From RAM1 sp040376925 (GTDB lineage: Bacteria; Pseudomonadota; Gammaproteobacteria; Burkholderiales; Burkholderiaceae_C), in NCBI GenBank assembly GCA_040376925.1, contig JBEIPU010000174.1:1-8187 (forward strand): 8,187 nucleotides of DNA, written 5' to 3'. Under the pieces are notes generated by a model, which was given only the letters and a program-made list of their open reading frames with translations, searched no databases and had not been told where the DNA came from. Both the position numbers and the translations under genes were made by a program. Positions within the stretch are counted from its first letter, which is position 1, and every line of letters begins with the position of its first letter. Below, piece by piece: positions 1 through 5,149 of the stretch.

Positions 1-688
1 ACGGCAGCAGGATGCGCGTGGCGATGCGCCATTCGCTCAGGCGCAGCACGCGGGCCACGTTCAGGTAGTCCTCGGGCACCTACTGCACGCCCACCGCGGT
101 GTTGATGACCATCGGCCAGATCGAACAGATGAAGATGGTCCAGATGGCCGCCGGGTTGGCGCCCTTGAACACCAGCAGGCCGATGGGCAGCCAGGCCAGC
201 GGCGACACCGGGCGCAGCAGGCTGATCAGCGGGTTGAACATGCGGCTCAAGAACGTGAAGCGCCCGATCATGAAGCCCAGCGGGATGCCCACCAGCGCTG
301 CCATGCCAAAGCCTACGGCGACGCGCTTGAGCGAGCTGTAGATGTTCCAGCCGATGCCCTGGTCGTTCGGCCCCTTGCTGTAGAACGGGTCGCTGAACAC
401 GCCCACGGCCTGCTTGAAGGTTTCCATGGGCGACGGGAAGTTGGTGGTGCTGGTGGCAGACACCAGCTCCCACACCAGCACCAGCAGGCCCAGCCCCAGG
501 ATGGGCGGCACCACCTTGAGCCACAGGCCGCGCCAGTCGAACGGAACGCGCGGCGTGGCCGCGGCCTGCGGCTGCACGGCCGCAGGCGCGGCAATGACGG
601 GGGTTTTCATGGCGGGGGTTGCCTCTCGGGTGGGGGCTGCGTGGGGCACAGAGGCCTCCAGCGGGGAATGGAATACGGCGCTGACCAT
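1..688 (-). pseudogene. nrtB: Nitrate ABC transporter permease NrtB, interrupted by an in-frame amber stop and cut by the window edge
   Basis: This is the inner-membrane permease of a nitrate/nitrite ABC importer (binding-protein-dependent transport permease family), which would work with NrtA and an NrtC/D ATPase. The start at 688 has a good ribosome site (AAGGAG about 7 bases upstream). A 50-residue Ala/Pro-rich cytoplasmic N-terminus precedes hydrophobic segments near residues 58-80, 122-142, 150-173 and 180-200, with the family-typical stretch SLLRPVSPLAWLPIGLL. After residue 202 the frame hits TAG (80-82). It then continues without another stop for 26 codons to the edge, reading VPEDYLNVARVLRLSEWR..., which is clearly the same protein. 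The EAA loop that docks the ATPase (ending ATRILLP) lies after the stop, so the 202-residue product should not work. CAG to TAG is the simplest change, and a sequencing error is possible. A later start at codon 27 (610) lacks a good ribosome site. nrtB begins 21 bases after nrtA ends, in the same operon. Confidence 0.85.
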
Positions 689-709
689 GGGGGCTCCTTG
701 GGCGGCCGA

Positions 710-1963
710 TCAGGCCTTGACCTTGAACGAGTCGGCGTACTTCTTCGGGTCCTTGCCGTCCCAGACCACGCCGTCAATCAGCTTGCTGGTGCGCATGAGA
801 TCCTTGGGCACGGGGGCCTTGGCGGCGGCGGCGGCGTCCTTGTACAGATCGATCTGGTTGATCTGCTTGGCAATACCCAGGTAATCGGGGTGGTCCTTGA
901 TCAGGCCCCAGCGCTTGTGCTGCGTGAGGAACCACATGCCGTCGGACAGGTAGGGCATGCTGACCGTGCCTTCGTTGTAGAACTTCATGTGGTTGGGGTC
1001 GTCCCAGGTCTTGCCCATGCCGTTCTGGTAGCGGCCCAGGATTCGCTGGTTGATCGCATCCACGCTGGTGTTCACATAGCTCTTGTCGGCCACGGTCTCG
1101 GCCATCTTGTTCTTGTTCTGCAGGCCGGCGTCAATCCATTTGCCCGCTTCGATGATGGCGGCGGTGACGGCGCGCGCGGTGTTGGGGTACTTCTTGACGA
1201 ACTCGGCCGTGGTGCCCAGTGCCTTTTCGGGGTGATCCTTCCAGATGTCCTGGGTCGTGACGGCCGTGACGCCAATGCCGTCGATGATGGCGCGGTGGCC
1301 CCAGGGCTCGCCCACACAGTAGCCGTCCATGTTGCCCACACGCATGTTGGCCACCATCTGCGGCGGCGGCACAGTGATGACCTTGGCGTCCTTCATGGGG
1401 TTGATGCCGTAGCTGGCAAGCCAGTAGTACAGCCACATGGCGTGCGTGCCGGTAGGGAAGGTCTGCGCAAAGGTGTATTCGCGTTTTTCCTTGTTCATCA
1501 GAGTCGCCAGCGACGCGCCGTCCACCGCTCCCTTCTCCGCCAGCTTCTTGCTCAGCGTGATGGCCTGGCCGTTGTGGTTCAGGTTCATCAGGATGGCCAT
1601 GTCCTTCTTGGGGCCGCTGGTGCCCATGTGCACGCCGTAGATCAGGCCCCACAGCACGTGGGCCATGTCCAGCTCGCCATTGACCAGCTTGTCGCGCACA
1701 CCGGCCCAGCTGGCCTCTTTGCTGGGGATGATCTTGACGCCGTACTTCTGGTCAATGCCCAGCACCGAGGCCATCACCACGCTGGCGCAGTCCGTCAGCG
1801 GGATAAAGCCGATCTTGACTTCCTTCTTCTCGGGTGCGTCCGAGCCCGCCGCCCACACGCCGTGGTGGCCCAGCGTGGAGAACAGCGCCGTGGCGCCGGC
1901 CTTCTGGATGAAATCACGCCGTGCCGGTGCTGCGGGGCCGGTGCCGGAGGTCTGCTGGGTCAT
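710..1963 (-). CDS. nrtA: Nitrate ABC transporter substrate-binding protein NrtA, Tat-exported
   Basis: This is a periplasmic binding protein of the NrtA/CmpA/SsuA-like family that delivers nitrate (possibly nitrite) to the NrtB permease. It has 417 residues. The chosen ATG at 1963 is preceded by AGGAG six bases upstream. A longer frame from 2008 would begin inside the leader terminator, so I reject that start. The N-terminus carries a twin-arginine signal (ARRDFIQK, Arg15-Arg16) followed by a hydrophobic stretch to about residue 39 (VWAAG), so export is expected to be folded and through Tat. There is no lipobox. Family hallmarks are KIGFIPLTDCASVVMA near residues 50-65, TFPTGTHAMWLYYWLA in the middle, and GYCVGEPWG after it. 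It is the first gene of the operon and is followed by nrtB. Nitrate rather than bicarbonate, taurine or aliphatic sulfonate is inferred from the NasR gene and the leader directly upstream. Confidence 0.93.
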   Translation of the reverse strand: MTQQTSGTGPAAPARRDFIQKAGATALFSTLGHHGVWAAGSDAPEKKEVKIGFIPLTDCASVVMASVLGIDQKYGVKIIPSKEASWAGVRDKLVNGELDMAHVLWGLIYGVHMGTSGPKKDMAILMNLNHNGQAITLSKKLAEKGAVDGASLATLMNKEKREYTFAQTFPTGTHAMWLYYWLASYGINPMKDAKVITVPPPQMVANMRVGNMDGYCVGEPWGHRAIIDGIGVTAVTTQDIWKDHPEKALGTTAEFVKKYPNTARAVTAAIIEAGKWIDAGLQNKNKMAETVADKSYVNTSVDAINQRILGRYQNGMGKTWDDPNHMKFYNEGTVSMPYLSDGMWFLTQHKRWGLIKDHPDYLGIAKQINQIDLYKDAAAAAKAPVPKDLMRTSKLIDGVVWDGKDPKKYADSFKVKA

Positions 1964-1988
1964 GTTCAACTCCTGATCTGGATGAGGG

Positions 1989-2047
1989 AAAAACAAAACG
2001 GCGCCCATCTTTCATCTGCGGTCAGCAGACGGAAAATGGACGCCGTT
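1989..2047 (-). terminator. Leader intrinsic terminator (attenuator) upstream of nrtA
   Basis: Read on the minus strand, AACGGCGTCCAT (2036-2047) pairs with ATGGGCGCCGTT (1997-2008) over 12 bp with one G-T pair. The stem continues inward through TTTC/GAAA and GTCTGC/GCAGAT to a TGACC loop. A TTTTGTTTTT tract follows immediately. This is a strong factor-independent terminator, and it ends about 26 bases before the nrtA ATG, after the predicted promoter. It would therefore stop transcription before the structural genes unless an antiterminator intervenes. Its 5' arm contains the loop and 3' stem of the preceding P2 hairpin, so the two folds exclude one another. Confidence 0.88.
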
Positions 2048-2100
2048 GTCCTGTGCAGGCCCCCGGAGGAACCTGGCTGCCGGGCCGCCATTGGCCCGGC
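2038..2100 (-). promoter_or_regulatory. Two-hairpin ANTAR (NasR) antitermination element in the nrtA leader
   Basis: Two hairpins with six-base loops lie in the leader. P1 (2079-2100) is GCCGGGCC-AATGGC-GGCCCGGC, a perfect 8-bp stem. P2 (2038-2051) is GGAC-AACGGC-GTCC, a 4-bp stem. Both loops have A at position 1 and G at position 4, the known signature of RNA targets of ANTAR-domain proteins (EutV, AmiR, NasR), and they share AA-GGC overall. The linker is 27 bases. P2 consumes the 5' arm of the terminator at 1989-2047, so binding of NasR to P1-P2 should block termination. The gene just upstream encodes a NIT-ANTAR protein, the expected ligand-sensing partner. The structure is read by eye, and the protein-RNA match is inferred. 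Confidence 0.85.
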
Positions 2101-2115
2101 TATGACGTAAGGGTA

Positions 2116-2131
2116 AGCACCAACCGTGCCA
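2116..2131 (-). promoter_or_regulatory. Sigma-54 (RpoN) promoter of the nrtA operon
   Basis: The minus strand reads TGGCACGGTTGGTGCT. Against the sigma-54 consensus TGGCACG-N4-TTGCW the only mismatch is G for T at the first base of the -12 box, and the invariant GG and GC are correctly spaced. Transcription would start near 2105, giving a leader of about 140 bases that contains P1, P2 and the terminator in the right order. It implies activation by an enhancer-binding protein such as NtrC under nitrogen limitation. Confidence 0.78.
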
Positions 2132-2132
2132 G

Positions 2133-2208
2133 GCTTTGGGCCCCTTGAAACCCAGCTTTGGGTGGTTTTGAAGGCGTGAACTGGCCCAAACTGGTGCACC
2201 AAGCTGGG
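2133..2208. repeat. Interleaved inverted repeats and a short direct repeat between nasR and the nrtA promoter
   Basis: Two perfect 8-bp inverted repeats interleave. TTTGGGCC (2135-2142) matches GGCCCAAA (2183-2190), and CCCAGCTT (2151-2158) matches AAGCTGGG (2201-2208), with left-arm to right-arm offsets of 48 and 50 bases. A direct repeat overlaps them: GCTTTGGG followed by TTGAA occurs at 2133-2149 and again at 2155-2172. No U-tract follows, so this is not an ordinary nasR terminator. It lies between the NtrC-like sites and the sigma-54 promoter. Its role is unknown. Confidence 0.4.
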
Positions 2209-2228
2209 GCGGGCACGCAAATTGTGCG
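2182..2228. promoter_or_regulatory. Two candidate NtrC-binding sites upstream of the nrtA promoter
   Basis: The NtrC consensus is TGCACC-N5-GGTGCA. The distal site (2212-2228, centre 2220) has the perfect core GCAC-N7-GTGC. The proximal site (2182-2198, centre 2190) has one perfect half, GGTGCA, and one partial half, TGGCCC. Their centres are 30 bases apart, about three helical turns. They lie near -115 and -85 from the predicted start, which suits enhancer sites for a sigma-54 promoter. The distal site has the better core and the proximal one is weaker. Confidence 0.55.
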
Positions 2229-2250
2229 ACGCAGCAACCTGCGCAGCGCT

Positions 2251-3453
2251 TTAAAGATAGTCCGCCATGGACAGCACGGTCTCGGCCACATCCACCAGGC
2301 GCCGGTTCTGGCTCATGGCGGTCTGGCGCAGCATCTTGTGGGCGTCTTCCTCGCTCAGCTTGCGCGTGGCCATGAGCAGGCCCTTGGCGCGCTCGACCAG
2401 CTTGCGTTCGTTGAGCGCGGCGCGCACGGTCTGCAGCTCGTCGCTCATGGCCTGCAGGCGCTGGGCCTGGTCCTGCACCATGCCCAGGATGGACCGCTCC
2501 AGTTGCGGGCCGTAGCCTGCGGGCGCATTCTTGCCGCTTTCGCGCGACAGCGTGTCCAGGAACACCTGCTGGTCGTGCAGCTCGGCCCGGGCCTGGGCGA
2601 TCTTGCGCTCGCACAGCGCACGCAGGTCGGCGGCCAGGAGTTCCTCCACGTCCTTCATGGCGTCCATGCGCAGCGTGCAGTTGTCAAACCAGTCCTGGCT
2701 CAGGTTACGGTCCAGCGTGCCGCCGTCCGGCCCGCAGCCAATGCGGCGCAGCCGCTCGATCTCCAGCAGCGCCGCACCCGACTGGCCGGCCAGCCAGGCC
2801 TGCACGATGGTGGCCTGCGCATAGTCGCGAAATACCTGCAGGCAGCGCTCCTGCGACTCCACCAGGTGCAACCATTGCTGGCGGGTGGACGACTCGGTGC
2901 GTCCGCAGGCAAAAGCCGCCGAGCCGAAGGCGCGTTCCTGGCCGGCAAATTCCTTGCCCTGCATGAAATTGAACATGGCCACCAGCGCGCGCGAGATTTC
3001 CGGGTCGCCCGCGTTGTCGGCCGCCTCGAACACCACCGCCAGCAGCCCGGCGATCAACCGCACATACCAGGCGGTGACTTCGGCCGGGGTGAGCTTGAGC
3101 GCGTCTACCTGTGCGCGCACGCCGGGCAGGGCCTCCAGCGCATGCAGCACCCAGGCCACCCGGCTGAACAGCCGCGCGCCGTGGCCGCCCTGACGCGGTG
3201 CGGTGTCCAGCTGGTCAAAGTGCTGGCGCACTTCGGCCTCGATCTGCAGGCATTCGGCCCGGTGCTCGCGCCGCGCGTCAGCCAGCCGGGCGCCGCCGGA
3301 GGCCAGATAGACGTTGGACAGGCCGCGCTCGCGCTGCAGCGCGTGGATCAGTCGCGCAATCACGCTGACCAGCTCGCTGGTGAGCGCAAGCTGCTCCAGT
3401 TCGCCGATTTCGCACTGCCGCGCGGCGACAAGAAAACTGAGTCCTGATTTCAT
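2251..3453 (-). CDS. nasR: NasR-type nitrate-sensing antitermination regulator (NIT domain + ANTAR domain)
   Basis: This cytoplasmic regulator of 400 residues is close in length to Klebsiella NasR (about 390). The N-terminal two thirds are helical and fit the NIT nitrate/nitrite-sensing domain, with the hallmark HALQRERGLSN near residues 37-47. The RERG arginines lie on the helix that contacts nitrate in NasR. The last 65 or so residues form an ANTAR domain: a coiled-coil-like lead-in (MSDELQTVRAALNERKLVERAKGLLM) and then SEEDAHKMLRQTAM and the C-terminal helices. ANTAR domains bind paired hexaloop RNA hairpins, and such a pair is present downstream before nrtA. I chose ATG 3453 because protein similarity fits from there and a sigma-54-like element lies just upstream. 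A GTG at 3498 would add 15 residues but would precede that promoter. No clear ribosome site precedes either start. The gene is divergent from tsaD. Confidence 0.9.
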   Translation of the reverse strand: MKSGLSFLVAARQCEIGELEQLALTSELVSVIARLIHALQRERGLSNVYLASGGARLADARREHRAECLQIEAEVRQHFDQLDTAPRQGGHGARLFSRVAWVLHALEALPGVRAQVDALKLTPAEVTAWYVRLIAGLLAVVFEAADNAGDPEISRALVAMFNFMQGKEFAGQERAFGSAAFACGRTESSTRQQWLHLVESQERCLQVFRDYAQATIVQAWLAGQSGAALLEIERLRRIGCGPDGGTLDRNLSQDWFDNCTLRMDAMKDVEELLAADLRALCERKIAQARAELHDQQVFLDTLSRESGKNAPAGYGPQLERSILGMVQDQAQRLQAMSDELQTVRAALNERKLVERAKGLLMATRKLSEEDAHKMLRQTAMSQNRRLVDVAETVLSMADYL

Positions 3454-3469
3454 TGTGTGGGCGAATCCC

Positions 3470-3485
3470 AGCAACAACCGTGCCG
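3470..3485 (-). promoter_or_regulatory. Candidate sigma-54 promoter of nasR
   Basis: The minus strand reads CGGCACGGTTGTTGCT, which matches GGCACG-N4-TTGCW exactly apart from the first base. It is identical to the nrtA element at 14 of 16 positions. The predicted start is near 3459, only about six bases before the ATG at 3453, so the mRNA would be almost leaderless, in line with the missing ribosome site. No clear NtrC site is visible upstream, where it would fall inside tsaD. Confidence 0.55.
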
Positions 3486-3500
3486 CCAGGCAATCCACCC

Positions 3501-3506
3501 TAAACT
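3501..3506 (+). promoter_or_regulatory. Possible -10 element of tsaD (leaderless transcript)
   Basis: TAAACT stands seven bases before the tsaD ATG at 3513, so transcription would start at or beside the start codon. No Shine-Dalgarno sequence precedes the ATG, which is consistent with a leaderless mRNA. There is no convincing -35 box at the proper distance, so this is a weak call. Confidence 0.3.
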
Positions 3507-3512
3507 CGCTCC

Positions 3513-4544
3513 ATGCTTGTGCTTGGAATTGAATCGTCGTGCGACGAAACCGGCGTGGCCCTGGTGGACGCGGCCGGCGCCGGTGTGCCCGTGCTGCTGT
3601 CGCATGCGCTGCACAGCCAGATCGAGATGCACCAGGCCTACGGTGGCGTGGTGCCAGAGCTGGCCAGCCGCGACCACATCCGCCGTGTGCTGCCGCTGGC
3701 CACGCAGGTCATGGGTGAGGCAGGCCGCACGCTGGCCCAGGTGGACGTGGTGGCCTACACCCGCGGGCCCGGCCTGGCCGGCGCGCTGCTGGTGGGCGCG
3801 GGCGTGGCCTGCGCCCTGGGCGCGGCGCTGGACCGCCCGGTGATCGGCGTGCACCACCTGGAAGGGCATTTGCTGTCGCCGTTCCTGAGCGCGGACCCGC
3901 CTGCCTTTCCGTTTGTGGCGCTGCTGGTATCCGGCGGCCACACGCAGCTGATGCGGGTGGACGGCGTGGGCCGCTACGAACTGCTGGGTGAAACCATTGA
4001 CGATGCGGCGGGCGAAGCGTTTGACAAGTCCGCCAAGCTCATGGGGCTGGGCTACCCGGGGGGCCCGGCGCTGTCGCGCCTGGCCCAGCAGGGCGACGCG
4101 GCGGCGTTCAAGCTGCCGCGGCCGCTGCTGCACAGTGGCGACCTGGACTTTTCATTCGCGGGGCTGAAGACGGCGGTGCTGACGCAGGCCAAAAAGCTGG
4201 GCGACGCCCTGGAGCAACGAAAGGCCGACCTGGCGGCATCCACCGAGGCGGCCATCGTGGAGGTGCTGCTGAAGAAGTCGCTGGCGGCGCTGCGGCAAAC
4301 CGGCCTGAAGCGGCTGGTGGTGGCCGGCGGCGTGGGTGCCAACCGGCTGCTGCGCGCGCAGCTCAATGACGCCTGCGCCCAGGCCGGGGTGCGCGTGCAC
4401 TACCCCGAGCTGCACCTGTGCACCGACAACGGCGCGATGATCGCCATGGCCGCCGCCATGCGCCTGCAGGCCCAAATGCAAACGGCCAGCAAGGTCTACG
4501 CTTTCGACGTAAAACCCCGCTGGCCGCTGACAGAGGTGTTCTGA
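3513..4544 (+). CDS. tsaD: tRNA N6-adenosine threonylcarbamoyltransferase TsaD
   Basis: TsaD (formerly Gcp/YgjD) transfers the threonylcarbamoyl group from threonylcarbamoyl-AMP to A37 of ANN-decoding tRNAs, working in the cytoplasm with TsaB and TsaE. The length of 343 residues is normal (E. coli 337). Family motifs appear in order: GIESSCDETG at 5-14, HQAYGGVVPELASRDH at 40-55, the metal-binding HHLEGH at 114-119 (His115 and His119), LLVSGGHTQL at 137-146, ETIDDAAGEAFDKSAKLMG at 160-178, SFAGLKTAV at 214-222, VAGGVGANRLL at 270-280, and CTDNGAMIA at 303-311, where Asp305 completes the metal site. The gene looks intact. It stands alone, divergent from nasR and convergent with hsp20. It has no ribosome site, and translation may be leaderless. 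Confidence 0.97.
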   Translation: MLVLGIESSCDETGVALVDAAGAGVPVLLSHALHSQIEMHQAYGGVVPELASRDHIRRVLPLATQVMGEAGRTLAQVDVVAYTRGPGLAGALLVGAGVACALGAALDRPVIGVHHLEGHLLSPFLSADPPAFPFVALLVSGGHTQLMRVDGVGRYELLGETIDDAAGEAFDKSAKLMGLGYPGGPALSRLAQQGDAAAFKLPRPLLHSGDLDFSFAGLKTAVLTQAKKLGDALEQRKADLAASTEAAIVEVLLKKSLAALRQTGLKRLVVAGGVGANRLLRAQLNDACAQAGVRVHYPELHLCTDNGAMIAMAAAMRLQAQMQTASKVYAFDVKPRWPLTEVF

Positions 4545-4563
4545 ACTTTTCCAGGGATGCCGC

Positions 4564-4631
4564 GGAACCGGCTTTGCCGGGCCGCTGGCATCGCCCCCTG
4601 GGGGGAGGCGGCCGAAGGCCGCTTCGGGGGG
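4564..4631. repeat. GC-rich structured intergenic repeat, copy A
   Basis: This repeat fills the space between the convergent tsaD and hsp20 genes and abuts the hsp20 stop codon. It begins GGAACCGGC-TTT-GCCGGGCC, has a C-run and G-run (CCCCCTGGGGGG), then the hairpin GCGGCC-GAA-GGCCGC (4608-4622), and ends TTCGGGGGG. Copy B at 7611-7684 has the same order of parts. There is no T-tract on either strand, so it is not a classic intrinsic terminator, although it could still act as a transcript end or RNA stabiliser. I recall similar elements as common between genes in Comamonadaceae, which I cannot verify here. Confidence 0.8.
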
Positions 4632-5012
4632 TTACTGAACACTCAGTTGCGTGACCTTGCTGACCGGCACCTGCTTGGCCAGGGTCAGCGTCAGCACGCC
4701 GTTTTCCAGTTTGGCGGCGCTGGCGGCCGCGTCAATTTCCTGCGGCAGCTCGTAGGCGGCCTTGTACTGGCGCTTGGCGTCAGCCCGGGTTTCGATGCGC
4801 ACCACGGTGCCTTCGATGCCGATATTCAGGTCTTCACGCGCCACGCCGGGTACGTCCAGCGACAGCGTCCACTGCCTGTCGTCCTGCTCGATGCTGGTGG
4901 TCGGGCGGGGGCCGGCAGAGAAGGTTTCGTTGATGAAACGCTCGAAATTGCCGTCAAAAGAGCGGAAAGCCGGGGAAACAGCGCGGGTGCGGGGAACGGT
5001 AGCGAGAAACAT
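4632..5012 (-). CDS. Hsp20-family small heat-shock protein
   Basis: This ATP-independent holdase chaperone of the alpha-crystallin type has 126 residues and is expected in the cytoplasm. A short N-terminal arm with FRSFDGNFERFINETF (residues 17-32) is followed by the alpha-crystallin domain from about residue 38. The domain carries the typical TTSIEQDDRQWTLSLDVPGV strand pair, the VVRIETRA strand at 70-77, and the conserved end motif ENGVLTLTLAK at 103-113. The last residues include LSV (123-125), a degenerate form of the I-x-I oligomer-anchoring motif. The start at 5012 has AGGAG five bases upstream. A sigma-32-like promoter lies just before it. The protein is on the short side for the family but shows no truncation. 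Confidence 0.92.
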   Translation of the reverse strand: MFLATVPRTRAVSPAFRSFDGNFERFINETFSAGPRPTTSIEQDDRQWTLSLDVPGVAREDLNIGIEGTVVRIETRADAKRQYKAAYELPQEIDAAASAAKLENGVLTLTLAKQVPVSKVTQLSVQ

Positions 5013-5027
5013 GGTTGCTCCTGTCAG

Positions 5028-5057
5028 TAAATGGGGTGCAAGCGGCGGGTTTTGAAC
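5028..5057 (-). promoter_or_regulatory. Candidate sigma-32 heat-shock promoter of the hsp20 gene
   Basis: The minus strand reads CCCCATTTA at 5036-5028, a perfect heat-shock -10 (CCCCATnTA). Fourteen bases upstream is GTTCAAA (5057-5051), which matches CTTGAAA at five of seven positions. The predicted start falls just before the AGGAG ribosome site, giving a very short leader of about a dozen bases. The gene product, a heat-shock chaperone, fits this control. Confidence 0.55.
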
Positions 5058-5095
5058 CGTAAGCGCCTCCTACACTGCGCGGCTCTCACCGTGAT

Positions 5096-5124
5096 CGCCG
5101 CATGCAAGCTATCTGCACGCGGCG
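5096..5124. repeat. Imperfect inverted repeat before the binding-protein gene
   Basis: CGCCGC-A-TGC (5096-5105) pairs with GCA-C-GCGGCG (5115-5124), nine pairs and one mismatch around a nine-base loop. It ends 25 bases before the ATG at 5150. It could be an operator or a leader hairpin. The rest of the divergent gap (5013-5149) shows no clear sigma-70 promoter for the plus-strand gene. Confidence 0.4.
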
Positions 5125-5149
5125 CTGACTTTTTCAAGGGAAATCAACA

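Noticed and set aside
1964..2008. Extended nrtA start at 2008, adding 15 residues
   Set aside because: It would start within the leader terminator stem and lacks a ribosome site, while ATG 1963 has AGGAG and begins a good Tat signal region.
641..2110. Long plus-strand open frame of 489 codons opposite nrtA and nrtB
   Set aside because: It is antisense to two well-supported genes, is rich in Gly, Val, His and Ala, and has no recognisable domain. Such frames are expected in GC-rich DNA.
2158..3447. Long plus-strand open frame of 429 codons opposite nasR
   Set aside because: It is the complement of the NIT-ANTAR gene, has odd Gln/His/Arg/Ala composition, and runs through the nrtA control region.
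3454..3498. Extended nasR start (GTG at 3498)
   Set aside because: It lies upstream of the predicted sigma-54 start and has no ribosome site. NIT-domain similarity does not need the extra 15 residues.
3560..3660. NtrC sites for nasR inside the 5' part of tsaD
   Set aside because: TGCACC and GGTGCC half-sites occur but not at the N5 spacing. They are likely just coding sequence.
4564..4631. Repeat copy A as a bidirectional intrinsic terminator for tsaD and hsp20
   Set aside because: The hairpins are followed by G-runs or C-runs, not T-runs, on either strand. It may end transcripts another way, but it is not the classic type.
5052..5070. TTGAAC with TACACT as a sigma-70 promoter for the binding-protein gene
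   Set aside because: The spacer is only 13 bases, too short for sigma-70. The TTTGAAC part is better explained as the hsp20 heat-shock -35 on the other strand.
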